This document shows positions 32,911 to 41,566 of a stretch of 64,000 bases of DNA, one piece after another. Below the pieces are notes generated by a model. That model was not told where the DNA came from and made no database searches. It saw nothing but the letters and a program-made list of their open reading frames with translations. The translations under genes were made by a program, and so were the position numbers. Position 1 is the first letter of the stretch; each line of letters opens with the position of its first letter. The stretch is from Myxococcales bacterium (GTDB lineage Bacteria; Myxococcota; Myxococcia; Myxococcales; JAKAPL01). The stretch is taken from positions 1-64,000 of the forward strand of contig JAKAPL010000007.1 in the NCBI GenBank assembly GCA_021807105.1, read 5' to 3'.

Positions 32911-33678
32911 CTATGCGTAGTGGGTGGGGTCGGCCACGCCGGCCTGCGCGAAGCCCCGGCGGCGCAGGGCGCAGGCGTCGCAGCGGCCGCAGGCGAGCCC
33001 CGCGGGCGTCGGATCGTAACACGAGTGGGTGAGGCCGTAGTCGAGGCCGAGGGCGAGGCCGGTCCTCACGATCTCCGCCTTGCTCATGCGCAAGAGCGGC
33101 GCCTGGATCGCGACGGGCCGGCCGCGCTCGACCGCGGCGCGGGTGGCGACGGCGGCGAGCGAAGCGAAAGCGGCGATGAACTCCGGCCGGCAGTCGGGAT
33201 AGCCGCTGTAGTCCACCGCCGTGACGCCGATGAAGATCTCCCCGGCGTCCACGACCTCCGCGAGGCCCAGGGCGAGCGAGAGGAAGATGGTGTTGCGGGC
33301 GGGGACGTAGGTCGCCGGGACGCCGGCGTCGCCGGGGGCGCGGTCCTTGGGGACGGCGATGTCCGCGGTGAGCGCCGAGCCGCCGAAGGCGCGCAGGTCC
33401 AGCTCGACGACGCGGTGGCTCGCGACGGCGCGGGCCCGGGCGAGGGCGCGCGCCCGCTCGACCTCCACGGCGTGGCGCTGGCCGTAGGCGACGGTGAGGG
33501 CGTGGACCTCGGCTCGCGCGCTCTGGGCGATGGCGAGGCAGGTCGCCGAGTCCATGCCGCCCGACAGGAGGACGACCGCGGCGCGCTTCCCGCCCGCCCT
33601 GGAGCGGGGGAACGAATCCCCTCCCGGCGCCGGGCCGCCGATCCGGGCCCCTCTGCCTGGTGGCATCAACTGCGCCAT
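32911..33678 (-). CDS. queC: 7-cyano-7-deazaguanine synthase QueC
   Basis: The protein has 255 residues. The PP-loop VVLLSGGMDSATCLAIA binds ATP. AYGQRHAVEVERA, VPARNTIFLSLAL and GVTAVDYSGYPDCRPEF are QueC signatures, and the C-terminal zinc ligands are CYDPTPAGLACGRCDACALR. QueC turns 7-carboxy-7-deazaguanine into preQ0 with ATP and ammonia, on the way to queuosine in tRNA. About 30 N-terminal residues before the PP-loop (Gly/Pro/Arg-rich) are more than the family needs, so the true start may lie inside. QueD, QueE and QueF are not in the window. Same strand as the Fe-S carrier and small lipoprotein genes upstream. Confidence 0.92.
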   Translation of the reverse strand: MAQLMPPGRGARIGGPAPGGDSFPRSRAGGKRAAVVLLSGGMDSATCLAIAQSARAEVHALTVAYGQRHAVEVERARALARARAVASHRVVELDLRAFGGSALTADIAVPKDRAPGDAGVPATYVPARNTIFLSLALGLAEVVDAGEIFIGVTAVDYSGYPDCRPEFIAAFASLAAVATRAAVERGRPVAIQAPLLRMSKAEIVRTGLALGLDYGLTHSCYDPTPAGLACGRCDACALRRRGFAQAGVADPTHYA

Positions 33679-33747
33679 GCTCCGGTGGGTCCGCCTCGTC
33701 GCCGCGCCTCGACGGCCGGGCCGGTCCGGGGACTCATGGACGCACCG

Positions 33748-34218
33748 TCAGAGCCCGGCGTCGGAGTAGCAGCCCGTGTTCGAGCCGGCCGGGGCGCAGA
33801 GCTGGTAGCTGCCGCCTGCCTGGCAGAACGTGACGCAGCTCTGGCCCGCCGCGCAGCCGCCGTTGTTCGGGTTCGCGCTGCTGCAGAACTCGCAGGACGA
33901 GCCGCCGTCGGCCGCCACGCAGACGCAGGTCATGCCCATGGGCTCGTTCTCGTAGTTGGCCGTCAGGCCGTCCGGGCAGCCGCCGTCCGCGGAGAACATG
34001 CCGCACAGGACGCAGGCGGCCGAGCCCGTGCCCTGGGCGGCGCCGCCGTCGGTCAGCCCGGCGACCGAGCCGTCGGGCGCGCCCCCGCCGCCCGCTCCTC
34101 CCCCGCCGTGGATCCCAGTCTTCGCCGCCGCGGCGTTCGGCACCCCGGTCGACCCGCAGGCGGCGAGGAGGAGGCCGAGGAGCGGCGATCGAAGTGATCG
34201 GTGGCGCGGGGTCGTCAG
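33748..34218 (-). CDS. Small Cys-rich lipoprotein, start codon uncertain (possible CTG)
   Basis: The C-terminal ~130 residues carry 11-12 Cys in pairs (CVLCGMF, CVCVAADGG, CEFCSS, CVTFCQAGG) after a Gly-rich linker, like other lipoproteins of this window. Upstream, the same frame encodes a clear lipoprotein signal (SPLLGLLLAACGS, Cys near residue 22) that belongs to the gene, but between this and the preceding in-frame stop (the TAA of the Fe-S carrier gene) there is no ATG, GTG or TTG. The best candidate is CTG at 34218, giving MTTPRHRSLRS before the hydrophobic core. Translation might also depend on the upstream gene. Function unknown. Confidence 0.55.
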   Translation of the reverse strand: MTTPRHRSLRSPLLGLLLAACGSTGVPNAAAAKTGIHGGGGAGGGGAPDGSVAGLTDGGAAQGTGSAACVLCGMFSADGGCPDGLTANYENEPMGMTCVCVAADGGSSCEFCSSANPNNGGCAAGQSCVTFCQAGGSYQLCAPAGSNTGCYSDAGL

Positions 34219-34251
34219 CGTCTTGCCCGGGTCGGGGTTGCCTTCGCCGCC

Positions 34252-34656
34252 TTACGCCGAGAACGACTGGCCGCAGCCGCAGGTGTTCTTTGCGTTCGGG
34301 TTGTTGAACTTGAAGCCCGAGCCCGAGAGGCCGTCGACGTAGTCGATCGAGGTCCCCTTCAGGTACTGCGCACTCATCGGGTCCACGCAGACGGGCAGCC
34401 CCTCCGCCTCGAAGACGATGTCCGTCGGCTGCGTCTTCTCGACGATGTCGAGGTCATAGTTGAAGCCGGAGCAGCCGCCCCCCACGACGCCGACGCGGAG
34501 GGTGTAGCCGTCGAGCTTCTGCTCGGCCATGGCCTTCTTCACCATCTCGATGGCCTTGGGGGTCAGCGAGACCGGCGACCGGCGCGGCGGGCGAACGGGC
34601 GCGGTCGGCTGCGTGGCGGGGGTCTCGATCGTGGCGGGCTGCGTCCTCTCGTCCAT
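34252..34656 (-). CDS. erpA: A-type iron-sulfur carrier protein (ErpA/IscA family)
   Basis: The protein has 134 residues from the ATG at 34656, which has GGAGG four bases upstream. A Pro/Thr-rich, probably disordered N-terminal tail of ~30 residues precedes the domain. The three cluster-binding cysteines are present: GGGCSGFNY and the C-terminal CGCG. Such proteins accept [2Fe-2S] or [4Fe-4S] clusters and pass them to target enzymes. Whether this is ErpA or IscA cannot be settled without phylogeny; isc or suf genes are not adjacent. The final TAA is followed closely by the Cys-rich lipoprotein gene on the same strand. Confidence 0.82.
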   Translation of the reverse strand: MDERTQPATIETPATQPTAPVRPPRRSPVSLTPKAIEMVKKAMAEQKLDGYTLRVGVVGGGCSGFNYDLDIVEKTQPTDIVFEAEGLPVCVDPMSAQYLKGTSIDYVDGLSGSGFKFNNPNAKNTCGCGQSFSA

Positions 34657-34722
34657 GGTTCCTCCGTCTCCAACAATCTGGACTCGATATAACTCCATTC
34701 CCGACGGACATCCAGGGCAGCG

Positions 34723-36264
34723 TCAGGGCTGGTTGTTCGAGAGGACAACCAAGGGGGCGCCGTCGCTCCGGATCGGGTTGCCGGTCAGCTCGTTGTCCGA
34801 GACCATGACCCGGTCGACGCCGGCGCCGACGTGGATCGCGGTGCCGATCGCGTCCTGGAAGAAGTTGTCGTGGATCATCGCCCGGCCGCCGAGGAGGTCG
34901 ATGGCCGGCTGACTCTTGTTCCAGGAGAGGACGAAGGCGTCGGAGAGCATGATCAGGCCGCCCTGGTCCCAGCGGACCGCCTGGTTCCAGGAGCCCCAGA
35001 ACGTCACCCCGCGGGCGTCGATCGCCGCCTCGCCGTTGTCGTGGCCCCAGATGGCGATGTGGTGGCTGCCGCCGCCCGCGTTCGCGAGGTTCAGATTGGA
35101 GATGTGGACCGCGTAGGGTTGGGTGTTCTGCACGTCCAGGCCCACGTCCACGTTGTCGAAGTCGATGTCGGACATCTGGCCGTTCATGGCGCCGTGCGAG
35201 GTCGCGATGAACTGGGCCCCGACGGAGTAGCCCCACGAGAAGACGTCCTCGACGACCTCCCAGTCGGTGCGGCCGAAGATGAAGGTGACCGCGTTCGCGC
35301 TCTGGTACGCCTCGATGGCTGGGTCCTGGGTCCAGAAGGGCCAGAAGTGGATATCCTGGATGCGGCCGATGTCGTAGCACTGGTCGACCGAGATGCCGGT
35401 CCGCAGCGGCTGGCCGTAGACGCCGCGCACGAAGTGGCGGCCCGAGGGGTGCGTCGCGAGGTCGATGCCCTGGTAGGAGTTGACGAGGAGGGTGTCGAGG
35501 ACGGTCACGTTGTCGCCGCCGCCCGCGCGGAGGGTCCAGGGATAGGCGACCGGCGGGTTCGTCTTCGTCTGGTTCGGGTAGAAGACGACGACCCCCTCGA
35601 TCGTGGAGGTGGAGCCGCTCAAGGTGATGAACGGCGTTCCGTTCGCGTCACCCGCCCCCTCCACCGCGAGGAGCGTCGTACCGTGGTCCTGCGCGTACGC
35701 CTCGGGTCCGCGGAAGACCCCGACGAGCGAGGTGTACGCCGGGACGGTGAGGTGGCTGCCGATGAAGTAGTTCCCGGAGGGCAGGAAGACGATCCCGCCG
35801 CCCGCGCTCCCCGCGTCGTCGAGCGCGTGCTGGATCGCCGCCGTGTCGTCGGTCGTGCCGTCGCCCGCCGCGGAGTAGGGCGCGCTTCGGACGTCCAGGT
35901 AGCCGAGGCCGGGGGTCGCGCCCGCCGGGCCCTGCGGCCCTCTCGGGCCGGTCGGGCCGATGGGGCCGGCGGGGCCGGTCGCGCCGGTCGGCCCGGGGAT
36001 GGGGATGCCGAGCATGCCGGAGGCTCCGGTCGCCCCCACGGGCCCGGAGGGGCCGGTCGCCCCCGCGGGCCCGGAGGGGCCGGTCGTCCCCGTCGCCCCG
36101 GCGGGGCCGGAGGCCCCCGTCGGGCCCCGCGGACCGGCGAGCCCGCTCCCCGGCGGGCCGGCGGGTCCCTCGGGGCCGAGCGGGCCTGCCGGCCCTGGCG
36201 GGCCGGCGGAGCCCGTGCAGGCGGTGAACGCGACGGCGAGGAGGACGGCGCAGATCGTCTTCAT
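34723..36264 (-). CDS. Lipoprotein with collagen-like stalk and pectate-lyase-like beta-helix
   Basis: The protein has 513 residues from the ATG at 36264 (GAGGT six bases upstream). The signal peptide ends in FTAC. About 30 Gly-X-Y triplets (roughly residues 20-120; [10 protein letters not shown] type) follow. The next part begins [20 protein letters not shown] and AIQHALDD, the entry of the Pectate_lyase_3 right-handed beta-helix, with parallel-helix repeats to the end. These domains bind or cleave acidic polysaccharides. I see no catalytic set I can name, so binding or depolymerising activity is open. The stalk resembles that of the decaheme cytochrome at 5491-8478. No operon partner is obvious. 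Confidence 0.75.
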   Translation of the reverse strand: MKTICAVLLAVAFTACTGSAGPPGPAGPLGPEGPAGPPGSGLAGPRGPTGASGPAGATGTTGPSGPAGATGPSGPVGATGASGMLGIPIPGPTGATGPAGPIGPTGPRGPQGPAGATPGLGYLDVRSAPYSAAGDGTTDDTAAIQHALDDAGSAGGGIVFLPSGNYFIGSHLTVPAYTSLVGVFRGPEAYAQDHGTTLLAVEGAGDANGTPFITLSGSTSTIEGVVVFYPNQTKTNPPVAYPWTLRAGGGDNVTVLDTLLVNSYQGIDLATHPSGRHFVRGVYGQPLRTGISVDQCYDIGRIQDIHFWPFWTQDPAIEAYQSANAVTFIFGRTDWEVVEDVFSWGYSVGAQFIATSHGAMNGQMSDIDFDNVDVGLDVQNTQPYAVHISNLNLANAGGGSHHIAIWGHDNGEAAIDARGVTFWGSWNQAVRWDQGGLIMLSDAFVLSWNKSQPAIDLLGGRAMIHDNFFQDAIGTAIHVGAGVDRVMVSDNELTGNPIRSDGAPLVVLSNNQP

Positions 36265-36505
36265 GGCGGGACCTCGACGGGGGAGCCTCCCATTGATGGC
36301 ATCTGCTCCGGTTCGCGTCAAACGGGAGCGGGAGCCCCTGATCCGTCGATAAGGGCGCATCGACTTCTGGGGCGAGGAGCGAAGCTTTGGAGCTGCACCT
36401 TGTCTCGCCGGCCAGGGCCGCGCCTCACACGGGGTGATCGCTTCTTACGGACGGATTAGGGCCCCGGGTTGCCGCGCGCGCCCGTTCGTGGAACAGTGGC
36501 GCGCG

Positions 36506-37744
36506 ATGGAGGGCGTGACGGCCGGGGGCGCCGTGACCGCGCGGGCCGCCCGCTGGGGGCTCGCGCTGCTCACCCTCGTCAACCTGGTCAACTACCTCGA
36601 CCGGTACATCGTCGCCGCGCTCGTCACGAGCCTGAAGAAAGTCCCCGGGTTTCATCTCTCCGACGCGCGGGCCGGCTCCCTGATGACCGGCTTCGTGCTC
36701 GTCTACCTCGCGACCTCGCCCATCTTCGGCGCGTTGGGCGACCGCCGCTCGCGGCCGGCGCTGGTCGCGCTCGGCGTCGGGCTGTGGAGCGTCGCCACGA
36801 TGCTCTCCGGCCTCGCCCGGAGCTTTCTCGGCCTCTTCGCGGCCCGCGCGGCGGTGGGCGTGGGCGAGGCGGCCTACGCGACCATCGCCCCCGCGCTGCT
36901 CGCCGACTACTTCCCGCACTCCTCGCGCGGCCGCGCCTTCTCGGTCTTCTACGCGGCGATCCCCGTCGGCGCCGCGCTCGGCTACGTCGCGGGCGGGCTC
37001 GTCGCGGCGCGCTGGGGTTGGCGCGCGGCCTTCCTCGTCGCGGGCGGGCCCGGCCTGCTCGCCGCGCTCGCGCTGCTCGGCCTCCCCGATCCCCCGCGCG
37101 GCGTCCTCGACGAGGCCCCGGCGGCGCGCGCCGGCGCGGTGCGGCTCGCCCGCAACGTCCCGTACCTCGTCACGGTCGCCGGCTACGCGGCCTACACGTT
37201 CGGGCTGGGCGGCCTCGCCTTCTGGATGCCCGCGTTCCTCACCCGCGTCCGCGGCGTCTCCGAGGCCCAGGCCACGGTCCGCTTCGGGACGATCGTCGTC
37301 GTGACCGGCTTCGCCGGGACGTTCGCCGGCGGCTGGCTCGGGGACCGGCTGCTCGCGCGGACGCGCCAGGCGTACCTGTGGGTCTCCGGCGTGACCACGC
37401 TCGCCGCGGCGCCCCTCGCGCTCGTGGCGCTGCGGGCGAAGGGGGAGGGCGTCGCCTTCGCGGCGCTCGCCGCCGCCGAGCTGCTCGCCTTCGCGTCGAC
37501 CGGGCCGATCAACTCGGCCATCGTCAACGTCGTCGCGCCGGAGGTCCGCGCGACGGCGGTCGCGATCTCCATCCTCGCGATCCACCTCCTGGGCGATGTC
37601 CCCTCGCCCGTCCTCGTGGGCGCGCTCTCCGACGCCGCCTCGCTGCGCGACGCGATCCAGATCCTCCCCGCGGCGCTCCTCGCGGGCGGCCTGGTCTGGA
37701 CCGCCGGTGCGGCGATCGGCTCCCGGCGGGGCTGGGCGAGCTGA
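36506..37744 (+). CDS. MFS transporter, spinster-like
   Basis: The protein has 412 residues and twelve predicted membrane helices. The first helix carries NLVNYLDRYIVAAL, and the loop between helices 2 and 3 has GALGDRRSRPALVA, the MFS motif A. RAAVGVGEAAYATIAPALLADYFP is characteristic of the spinster/Spns-like group. The substrate cannot be inferred (lipids, sugars and drugs are known for relatives). The ATG at 36506 was chosen because the first helix starts about 20 residues later. Its stop codon directly touches the stop of the convergent Cys-rich lipoprotein gene at 37745, with no base between, so read-through antisense is likely. Confidence 0.85.
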   Translation: MEGVTAGGAVTARAARWGLALLTLVNLVNYLDRYIVAALVTSLKKVPGFHLSDARAGSLMTGFVLVYLATSPIFGALGDRRSRPALVALGVGLWSVATMLSGLARSFLGLFAARAAVGVGEAAYATIAPALLADYFPHSSRGRAFSVFYAAIPVGAALGYVAGGLVAARWGWRAAFLVAGGPGLLAALALLGLPDPPRGVLDEAPAARAGAVRLARNVPYLVTVAGYAAYTFGLGGLAFWMPAFLTRVRGVSEAQATVRFGTIVVVTGFAGTFAGGWLGDRLLARTRQAYLWVSGVTTLAAAPLALVALRAKGEGVAFAALAAAELLAFASTGPINSAIVNVVAPEVRATAVAISILAIHLLGDVPSPVLVGALSDAASLRDAIQILPAALLAGGLVWTAGAAIGSRRGWAS

Positions 37745-38260
37745 TTACAGCGGGCAGAGGTGGCCGCTGATGCAAAACGGCTGGCCGCCCCGGTAGGGAC
37801 GCGCGCAGCAGCGCTGGCCGGCGGTGCAGCAGAGGTTGCCGCATGGATGCGCGCAGGTCCCGCCGTCGCAGTCGTTCCCGGGGCACGTGCCGCCGCAGCC
37901 GTCGGCGGCGCCCGCACACTGGCCGGCGCACTGGGGCGTGCAGGGGCCCCCGCTCGACGTGCTCGACACGCTCCCGCTGGAGCTCCCCGTCTCGCCGCCG
38001 CTCGAACTGCTCGACGCGCTCCCGCTGGAGCTCCCCGTCTCGCCGCCGCCCGACGTGCTCGTGGCGCCCCCGCTCGTCGAGCCGGTGCCGGACGCGCCGC
38101 CGGTGCTGGAGCCGGCCGCCGCCACGCAGCTCCCCGCCGAGCAGCTCTCCCCGACCGAGCAAGGGGGGTCGCAGCTCCCGCCGCCCGCGGGGGCCGATGC
38201 GCCGCAAGCGGCCAGCCCGAGGATGCCGGTCGCGAGGATTCCGAGTCCGAGCTTCTTCAT
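37745..38260 (-). CDS. Cys-rich lipoprotein with Ser/Gly/Thr linker
   Basis: The protein has 171 residues, signal peptide with lipobox LAAC (Cys 19). A first Cys cluster (CDPPCSVGESC) is followed by a low-complexity linker of Ser, Gly and Thr (about 50-105, including two copies of GGETGSSSGS that reflect a 48-base direct repeat in the DNA at 37961-38056). A C-terminal module with about 16 Cys ends in CCTAGQRCC, then GGQPFC and CP. The same end module closes the neighbouring protein at 38336-38656, so they are paralogues. Such modules look like disulfide-stapled surface domains; ligand unknown. Confidence 0.75.
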   Translation of the reverse strand: MKKLGLGILATGILGLAACGASAPAGGGSCDPPCSVGESCSAGSCVAAAGSSTGGASGTGSTSGGATSTSGGGETGSSSGSASSSSSGGETGSSSGSVSSTSSGGPCTPQCAGQCAGAADGCGGTCPGNDCDGGTCAHPCGNLCCTAGQRCCARPYRGGQPFCISGHLCPL

Positions 38261-38335
38261 GGTCGAACCTCCACGGCCGTCTTGACCATCCTGAATTAAC
38301 GTCCGGCGCCGCGGATGGCTTCAACCCCGGGGAGG

Positions 38336-38656
38336 TCAGGGGGGGCATTGCCCCGAGTGATCCACGCAGAACGGCTGCCCGCCGTGGACGGGCGAGGGAC
38401 AACACTCGTTCCCCTCGGGGCAGCAGCCGTCCCCGCAGGGAACGACGCACGGGCCGGCGCCGGCGTCGCCCCCACCCCCACCCCCACCGTCCCCGCCGGA
38501 GCCCGCGTCGTTCGAGCCGCCGCCGGGATTGCCGAAGCCGTTCCCCTGGCCCGCGGTGCCGCCGCCCCCCGCCACCGTGTTCCCCGGGTCGCTCACCGGG
38601 ACCGGCGAATCGCCGCAGCCCCAGAGCAACGCCGAGATCAGCAGGAGCGTCTTCAC
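38336..38656 (-). CDS. Small Cys-rich lipoprotein, paralogue of the 37745 gene product
   Basis: The protein has 106 residues with a lipoprotein signal (LLWGC, Cys 14) and a Gly/Asn/Asp-rich linker. The C-terminal module reads CVVPCGDGCCPEGNECC, then GGQPFC and CP, matching the end of the next lipoprotein downstream almost residue for residue. The two genes are in tandem (75 bases apart), so they probably arose by duplication, one keeping a longer linker and a second Cys cluster. A role on the outer surface is likely; no partner or activity can be inferred. No ribosome binding site stands out before the ATG. Confidence 0.7.
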   Translation of the reverse strand: MKTLLLISALLWGCGDSPVPVSDPGNTVAGGGGTAGQGNGFGNPGGGSNDAGSGGDGGGGGGGDAGAGPCVVPCGDGCCPEGNECCPSPVHGGQPFCVDHSGQCPP

Positions 38657-38701
38657 CTCGTTGGCCTCCTACCCCATGATAACGCAACCGCGGGCGGGCG
38701 A

Positions 38702-40831
38702 TCAGCGGGCGAGGGTCTGGGGTTTGCCGGTTCGTAGGGCGGCCTCGATCGCGAAGGTCGCCTCGGTCGTCCGCAAGAGCGAATCGAGCGGGATGGGAGG
38801 GACGCCGCTCTTCACCGCTTCGACGAACGCGGCCGCCTCGGCCCGGTGGCCCTTGTCCTGCCCGAGCCCGCCCGCGTGACGCCGCCGGCCCTGCCCGCTC
38901 AGGGTCAGCGTGCGAAAGTCGTCGAGCACCGCGGCGCGCCCGCCGCCGAAGACCTCCAGCCGCTCCTTCGGGAACGAGGGGTCGCCGTCGGTCGCGTAGG
39001 CGATCGTCCCGGCGGAGCCGTCGGCGAAGGCCATCGTGGCCACGGTCTGGTCTGCCGGCCCGCCCTCCGCCTGGACGCGGACGGGCGGCGCGCCGCAGAC
39101 GAACGACAGGAGGTCGACGAAGTGGCAGAGCTCGCCGATGATCCGGCCGCCGCCCACGGCGCGATCGAGGATCCAGCTCTCGGGTGGCAGCGGGCCGGCG
39201 TTCACCCGGCAGATCAGGGCGAGGGGACCGGCGCGGTCGCGGAAGAAGCCTTCGAGCTTCACGGCGAGGGGAGAGAAGCGGCGGTTGAAGCCGGCGAGGA
39301 GGATGCGCCCCGAGCCGAGCGCGGCCTCCCGCAGCCGGTCCAGCTCGGCCGGCCCGAGTGCGAGCGGCTTCTCCACGAAGACGTGCTTGCCGGCGGCGAG
39401 GGCGAGGGCGGCCTGCTCGGCGTGCAGGTTGTGGCGGGTGGCGATCACCACGGCGTCGATCGCCGGATCGGCGCAGAGCGCGGCGAAGCTCGTCGCCGCC
39501 CGGGCAAAGCCGAAGCGTTCGCCGAGCTTCGCGGCGGTGATCCCCCGCGCCGAGACGATCGTCGACAGGCGAACCCCCTTCGCGCGGGCGAAGGCGGGGA
39601 CGAGGACCGAGCTCGCGAAGGCGCCCGCTCCCGCGATCCCCAGCCGCACGTCGCCCCGGTGCGGCTCGGGCGCGGGCCGGAGCGCCACCGTCTCCTCGAT
39701 CTTCCGGTCGGCCGGGTACGTCAGCAGGATCCCGAGGTACGGCTCGCGCCGCTCTCCGGAGAGGAGCGCGTAGGCCTCCTCGGCGCGGTCGATCGGAAAG
39801 CGGTGGGTGACGAGCGGCCGGACATCCACCCTCCCGTCGGCGCACAGATCGAGGAAAGCCCCGAAGTTGCGCTCCTCGGTCCAGCGGACGTAGCCGATCG
39901 GGTAGTCGTGCCCCTGCTCCTCGTAGGACGGGTCGTAGCGGCCGGGGCCGTAGGCGCGCGAGAGCAGGAGGGAGAGCTCCTTGTCGTAGTAAGGGTGGCG
40001 CGGCACGTCCATCGGCACCGCGCCGACGACCACGACCCGCGCCCGGTCGCGGGCGATCTCGCCCGCGAGCTCCACCGGATCGTTGCTGTCCGCCGCCGCG
40101 CAGATGACGACGGCGTCGACGCCCCGGCCGTTCGTGAGCGCGGCCACCGCCTGGCCTACGTCGCCGGAGCGCGGGAGGGCGCGGGTCGCGCCGCCGGCGA
40201 GGGCCGCCTCCAGCTTCGCCGGATCGAGGTCGATGCCCAGGACCTTGCAGCCCGCCGCCCGCAGGATCTGGACCGCGAGCTGACCGATGAGGCCGAGCCC
40301 GATGACCGCGACGGTCTCGCCGAGGGCGGGGGCGGCCGTCCGCACGCCCTGGAGGGCGATCGCGCCGACCGTGACGAAGGCCGCCGCCTCGTCGCCGACG
40401 CTCGCCGGGACCTTCGCGCACAGCCGCATGGGGACCGCGTTGACCTCCGCGTGGTTCGCGACCTTCGCCCCCGCGCAGGCGACCCGATCTCCGGGCGAGA
40501 AGCCCGGGGTCCCCGGACCGACCGAAAGCACCGTGCCCGCGCACGAGTAGCCGAGCGGCATCGGCTCGTCGAGCCGCGCCCAGACCGTCCGCGCCGTGGC
40601 GACGACCCCGTCGCGCCCGAGCTTGTCCACGACCTTCTGGACGAGATCGGGCCGTTCTTGCGCTTTGCCGAGGAGCGACTTCTTCCCCAGCTCGAGCACC
40701 ATCTTCTCGGTGCCTGCGGAGAGGAGCGAGGCCGCGGTGCGGACCAGCACCCCGCCGGGCTCCACGGCCGGCACCGGCACGTCCGAGAGGGTGAGCGCTC
40801 CCGTGCGGTAGGAATGGAGGACCTGTTTCAC
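38702..40831 (-). CDS. Two-domain oxidoreductase: zinc-type alcohol dehydrogenase fused to Gfo/Idh/MocA
   Basis: The protein has 709 residues from a GTG. Residues 1-340 follow the medium-chain dehydrogenase fold (GYSCAGTV; AGDRVACAGAKVANHAE-like region; NAD-binding VAVIGLGLIGQLAVQI). Residues ~350-709 form a Gfo/Idh/MocA oxidoreductase (LGIAGAGAFA; VFVEKPLAL with the EKP motif; AGFNRRFSPLA). Fusions of this kind are often encoded with polysaccharide or sugar-nucleotide genes, so oxidation of a sugar derivative is likely. Here no glycosyltransferase is adjacent, so the substrate is unknown. The classical structural-zinc Cys set of alcohol dehydrogenases is not evident. Confidence 0.8.
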   Translation of the reverse strand: MKQVLHSYRTGALTLSDVPVPAVEPGGVLVRTAASLLSAGTEKMVLELGKKSLLGKAQERPDLVQKVVDKLGRDGVVATARTVWARLDEPMPLGYSCAGTVLSVGPGTPGFSPGDRVACAGAKVANHAEVNAVPMRLCAKVPASVGDEAAAFVTVGAIALQGVRTAAPALGETVAVIGLGLIGQLAVQILRAAGCKVLGIDLDPAKLEAALAGGATRALPRSGDVGQAVAALTNGRGVDAVVICAAADSNDPVELAGEIARDRARVVVVGAVPMDVPRHPYYDKELSLLLSRAYGPGRYDPSYEEQGHDYPIGYVRWTEERNFGAFLDLCADGRVDVRPLVTHRFPIDRAEEAYALLSGERREPYLGILLTYPADRKIEETVALRPAPEPHRGDVRLGIAGAGAFASSVLVPAFARAKGVRLSTIVSARGITAAKLGERFGFARAATSFAALCADPAIDAVVIATRHNLHAEQAALALAAGKHVFVEKPLALGPAELDRLREAALGSGRILLAGFNRRFSPLAVKLEGFFRDRAGPLALICRVNAGPLPPESWILDRAVGGGRIIGELCHFVDLLSFVCGAPPVRVQAEGGPADQTVATMAFADGSAGTIAYATDGDPSFPKERLEVFGGGRAAVLDDFRTLTLSGQGRRRHAGGLGQDKGHRAEAAAFVEAVKSGVPPIPLDSLLRTTEATFAIEAALRTGKPQTLAR

Positions 40832-40938
40832 GAGGAAGACCTATCGTCGCCGCCCGCCCCCGATGTCAAGCAACGGCCATGGGGAGGGGGAGCGGGGGCG
40901 GGCGGTCAGCCGCTGCCGGACGTTGATCACGGGCTGCT

Positions 40939-41295
40939 GAGCGCTCGTCTGGGCGAGACGAGCAGCCGTCTAGGCGAGACGAGCGGCCGTCTAGGCGAGA
41001 CGAGCGGCCGTCTGGGCGAGACGAGCGGCCGTCTGGGCGAGACGAGCAGCCGTCTGGGCGAGACGAGCGGCCGTCTAGGCGAGACGAGCGGCCGTCTAGG
41101 CGAGACGAGCGGCCGTCTGGGCGAGACCAGCGGTCGTCTGGGCGAGACCAGCGGTCGTCTGGGCGAGACCAGCGCTCGGCAGGCCCAGCCCAGCGCTCGG
41201 CAGGCCCAGCCCAGCGGTCGACAGGCCCAGACCAGCGCTCGACAGGGCGAGACCAGCGCTCGTCCGGGGGAGACGAGTGACCGTCCGGGCGGCCT
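40939..41295. repeat. Tandem array of 17 units of 21 bp
   Basis: About seventeen 21-base units in a row, consensus GAGCGGCCGTCTGGGCGAGA plus C. The first nine are nearly identical (A/G changes at two positions). Units 10-16 start with CAGC and drift (GGCAGGCCCAGCC versions), and the last is degenerate. 21 bases is seven codons, so all frames give heptads, and frames are open on both strands (for example a minus-strand run of RPDGRSS heptads). I see no ribosome binding site or conserved flanks, so coding is doubtful. It fills most of the gap between the fused oxidoreductase gene and imuA. Confidence 0.85.
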
Positions 41296-41541
41296 CGCCG
41301 GCCGGCGCTCCGAAGAAGGCTGTCACGCCTTCGCGCCTCCAGGCGACCTTGCTGGATGAAGGGCGCAGCAGAAGGCCGTGGCAGTCCAGGACGCCGGAAT
41401 CGGTCTTCGGCCGGGAGCTCCACCCGGACGTCGTCCTGGAGCCGGTACGGAGCTGCGCCAGCTCGTCATGAGCTGCCGGGCGGCGGGAGCGGGAACGGGA
41501 CCGGGGCGGGTTTCAGCGGTACGGCGCCTCTTGCAGATCCA

Positions 41542-41557
41542 CTGAACAAGCGTATAG
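41542..41557 (+). promoter_or_regulatory. LexA-like box before imuA
   Basis: The bases CTGAACAAGCGTATAG lie 10 bases before the imuA ATG. Their reverse complement, CTATACGCTTGTTCAG, fits the first 16 positions of CTRHAMRYBYGTTCAGS, the LexA motif I recall for Myxococcus xanthus; only the last S position differs (T). ImuA-ImuB-DnaE2 cassettes are classic SOS targets, so repression by LexA and damage induction are likely. The consensus is from memory. Confidence 0.65.
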
Positions 41558-41566
41558 CCTCTCGTC

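Noticed and set aside
36506-37744. The MFS gene as the missing pump of the HlyD/TolC set
   Set aside because: It is spinster-like with 12 helices, 4.5 kb away, and EmrA-type adaptors pair with 14-helix DHA2 transporters.
40939-41295. CRISPR array
   Set aside because: Units are directly abutting with no unique spacers, and no cas genes are present.
40866-41423. Protein of ~185 residues with RPDGRSS heptads on the minus strand of the 21-bp array
   Set aside because: Any 21-bp array gives heptads in every frame; there is no ribosome site, signal peptide or conserved flank, and the plus strand is equally open.
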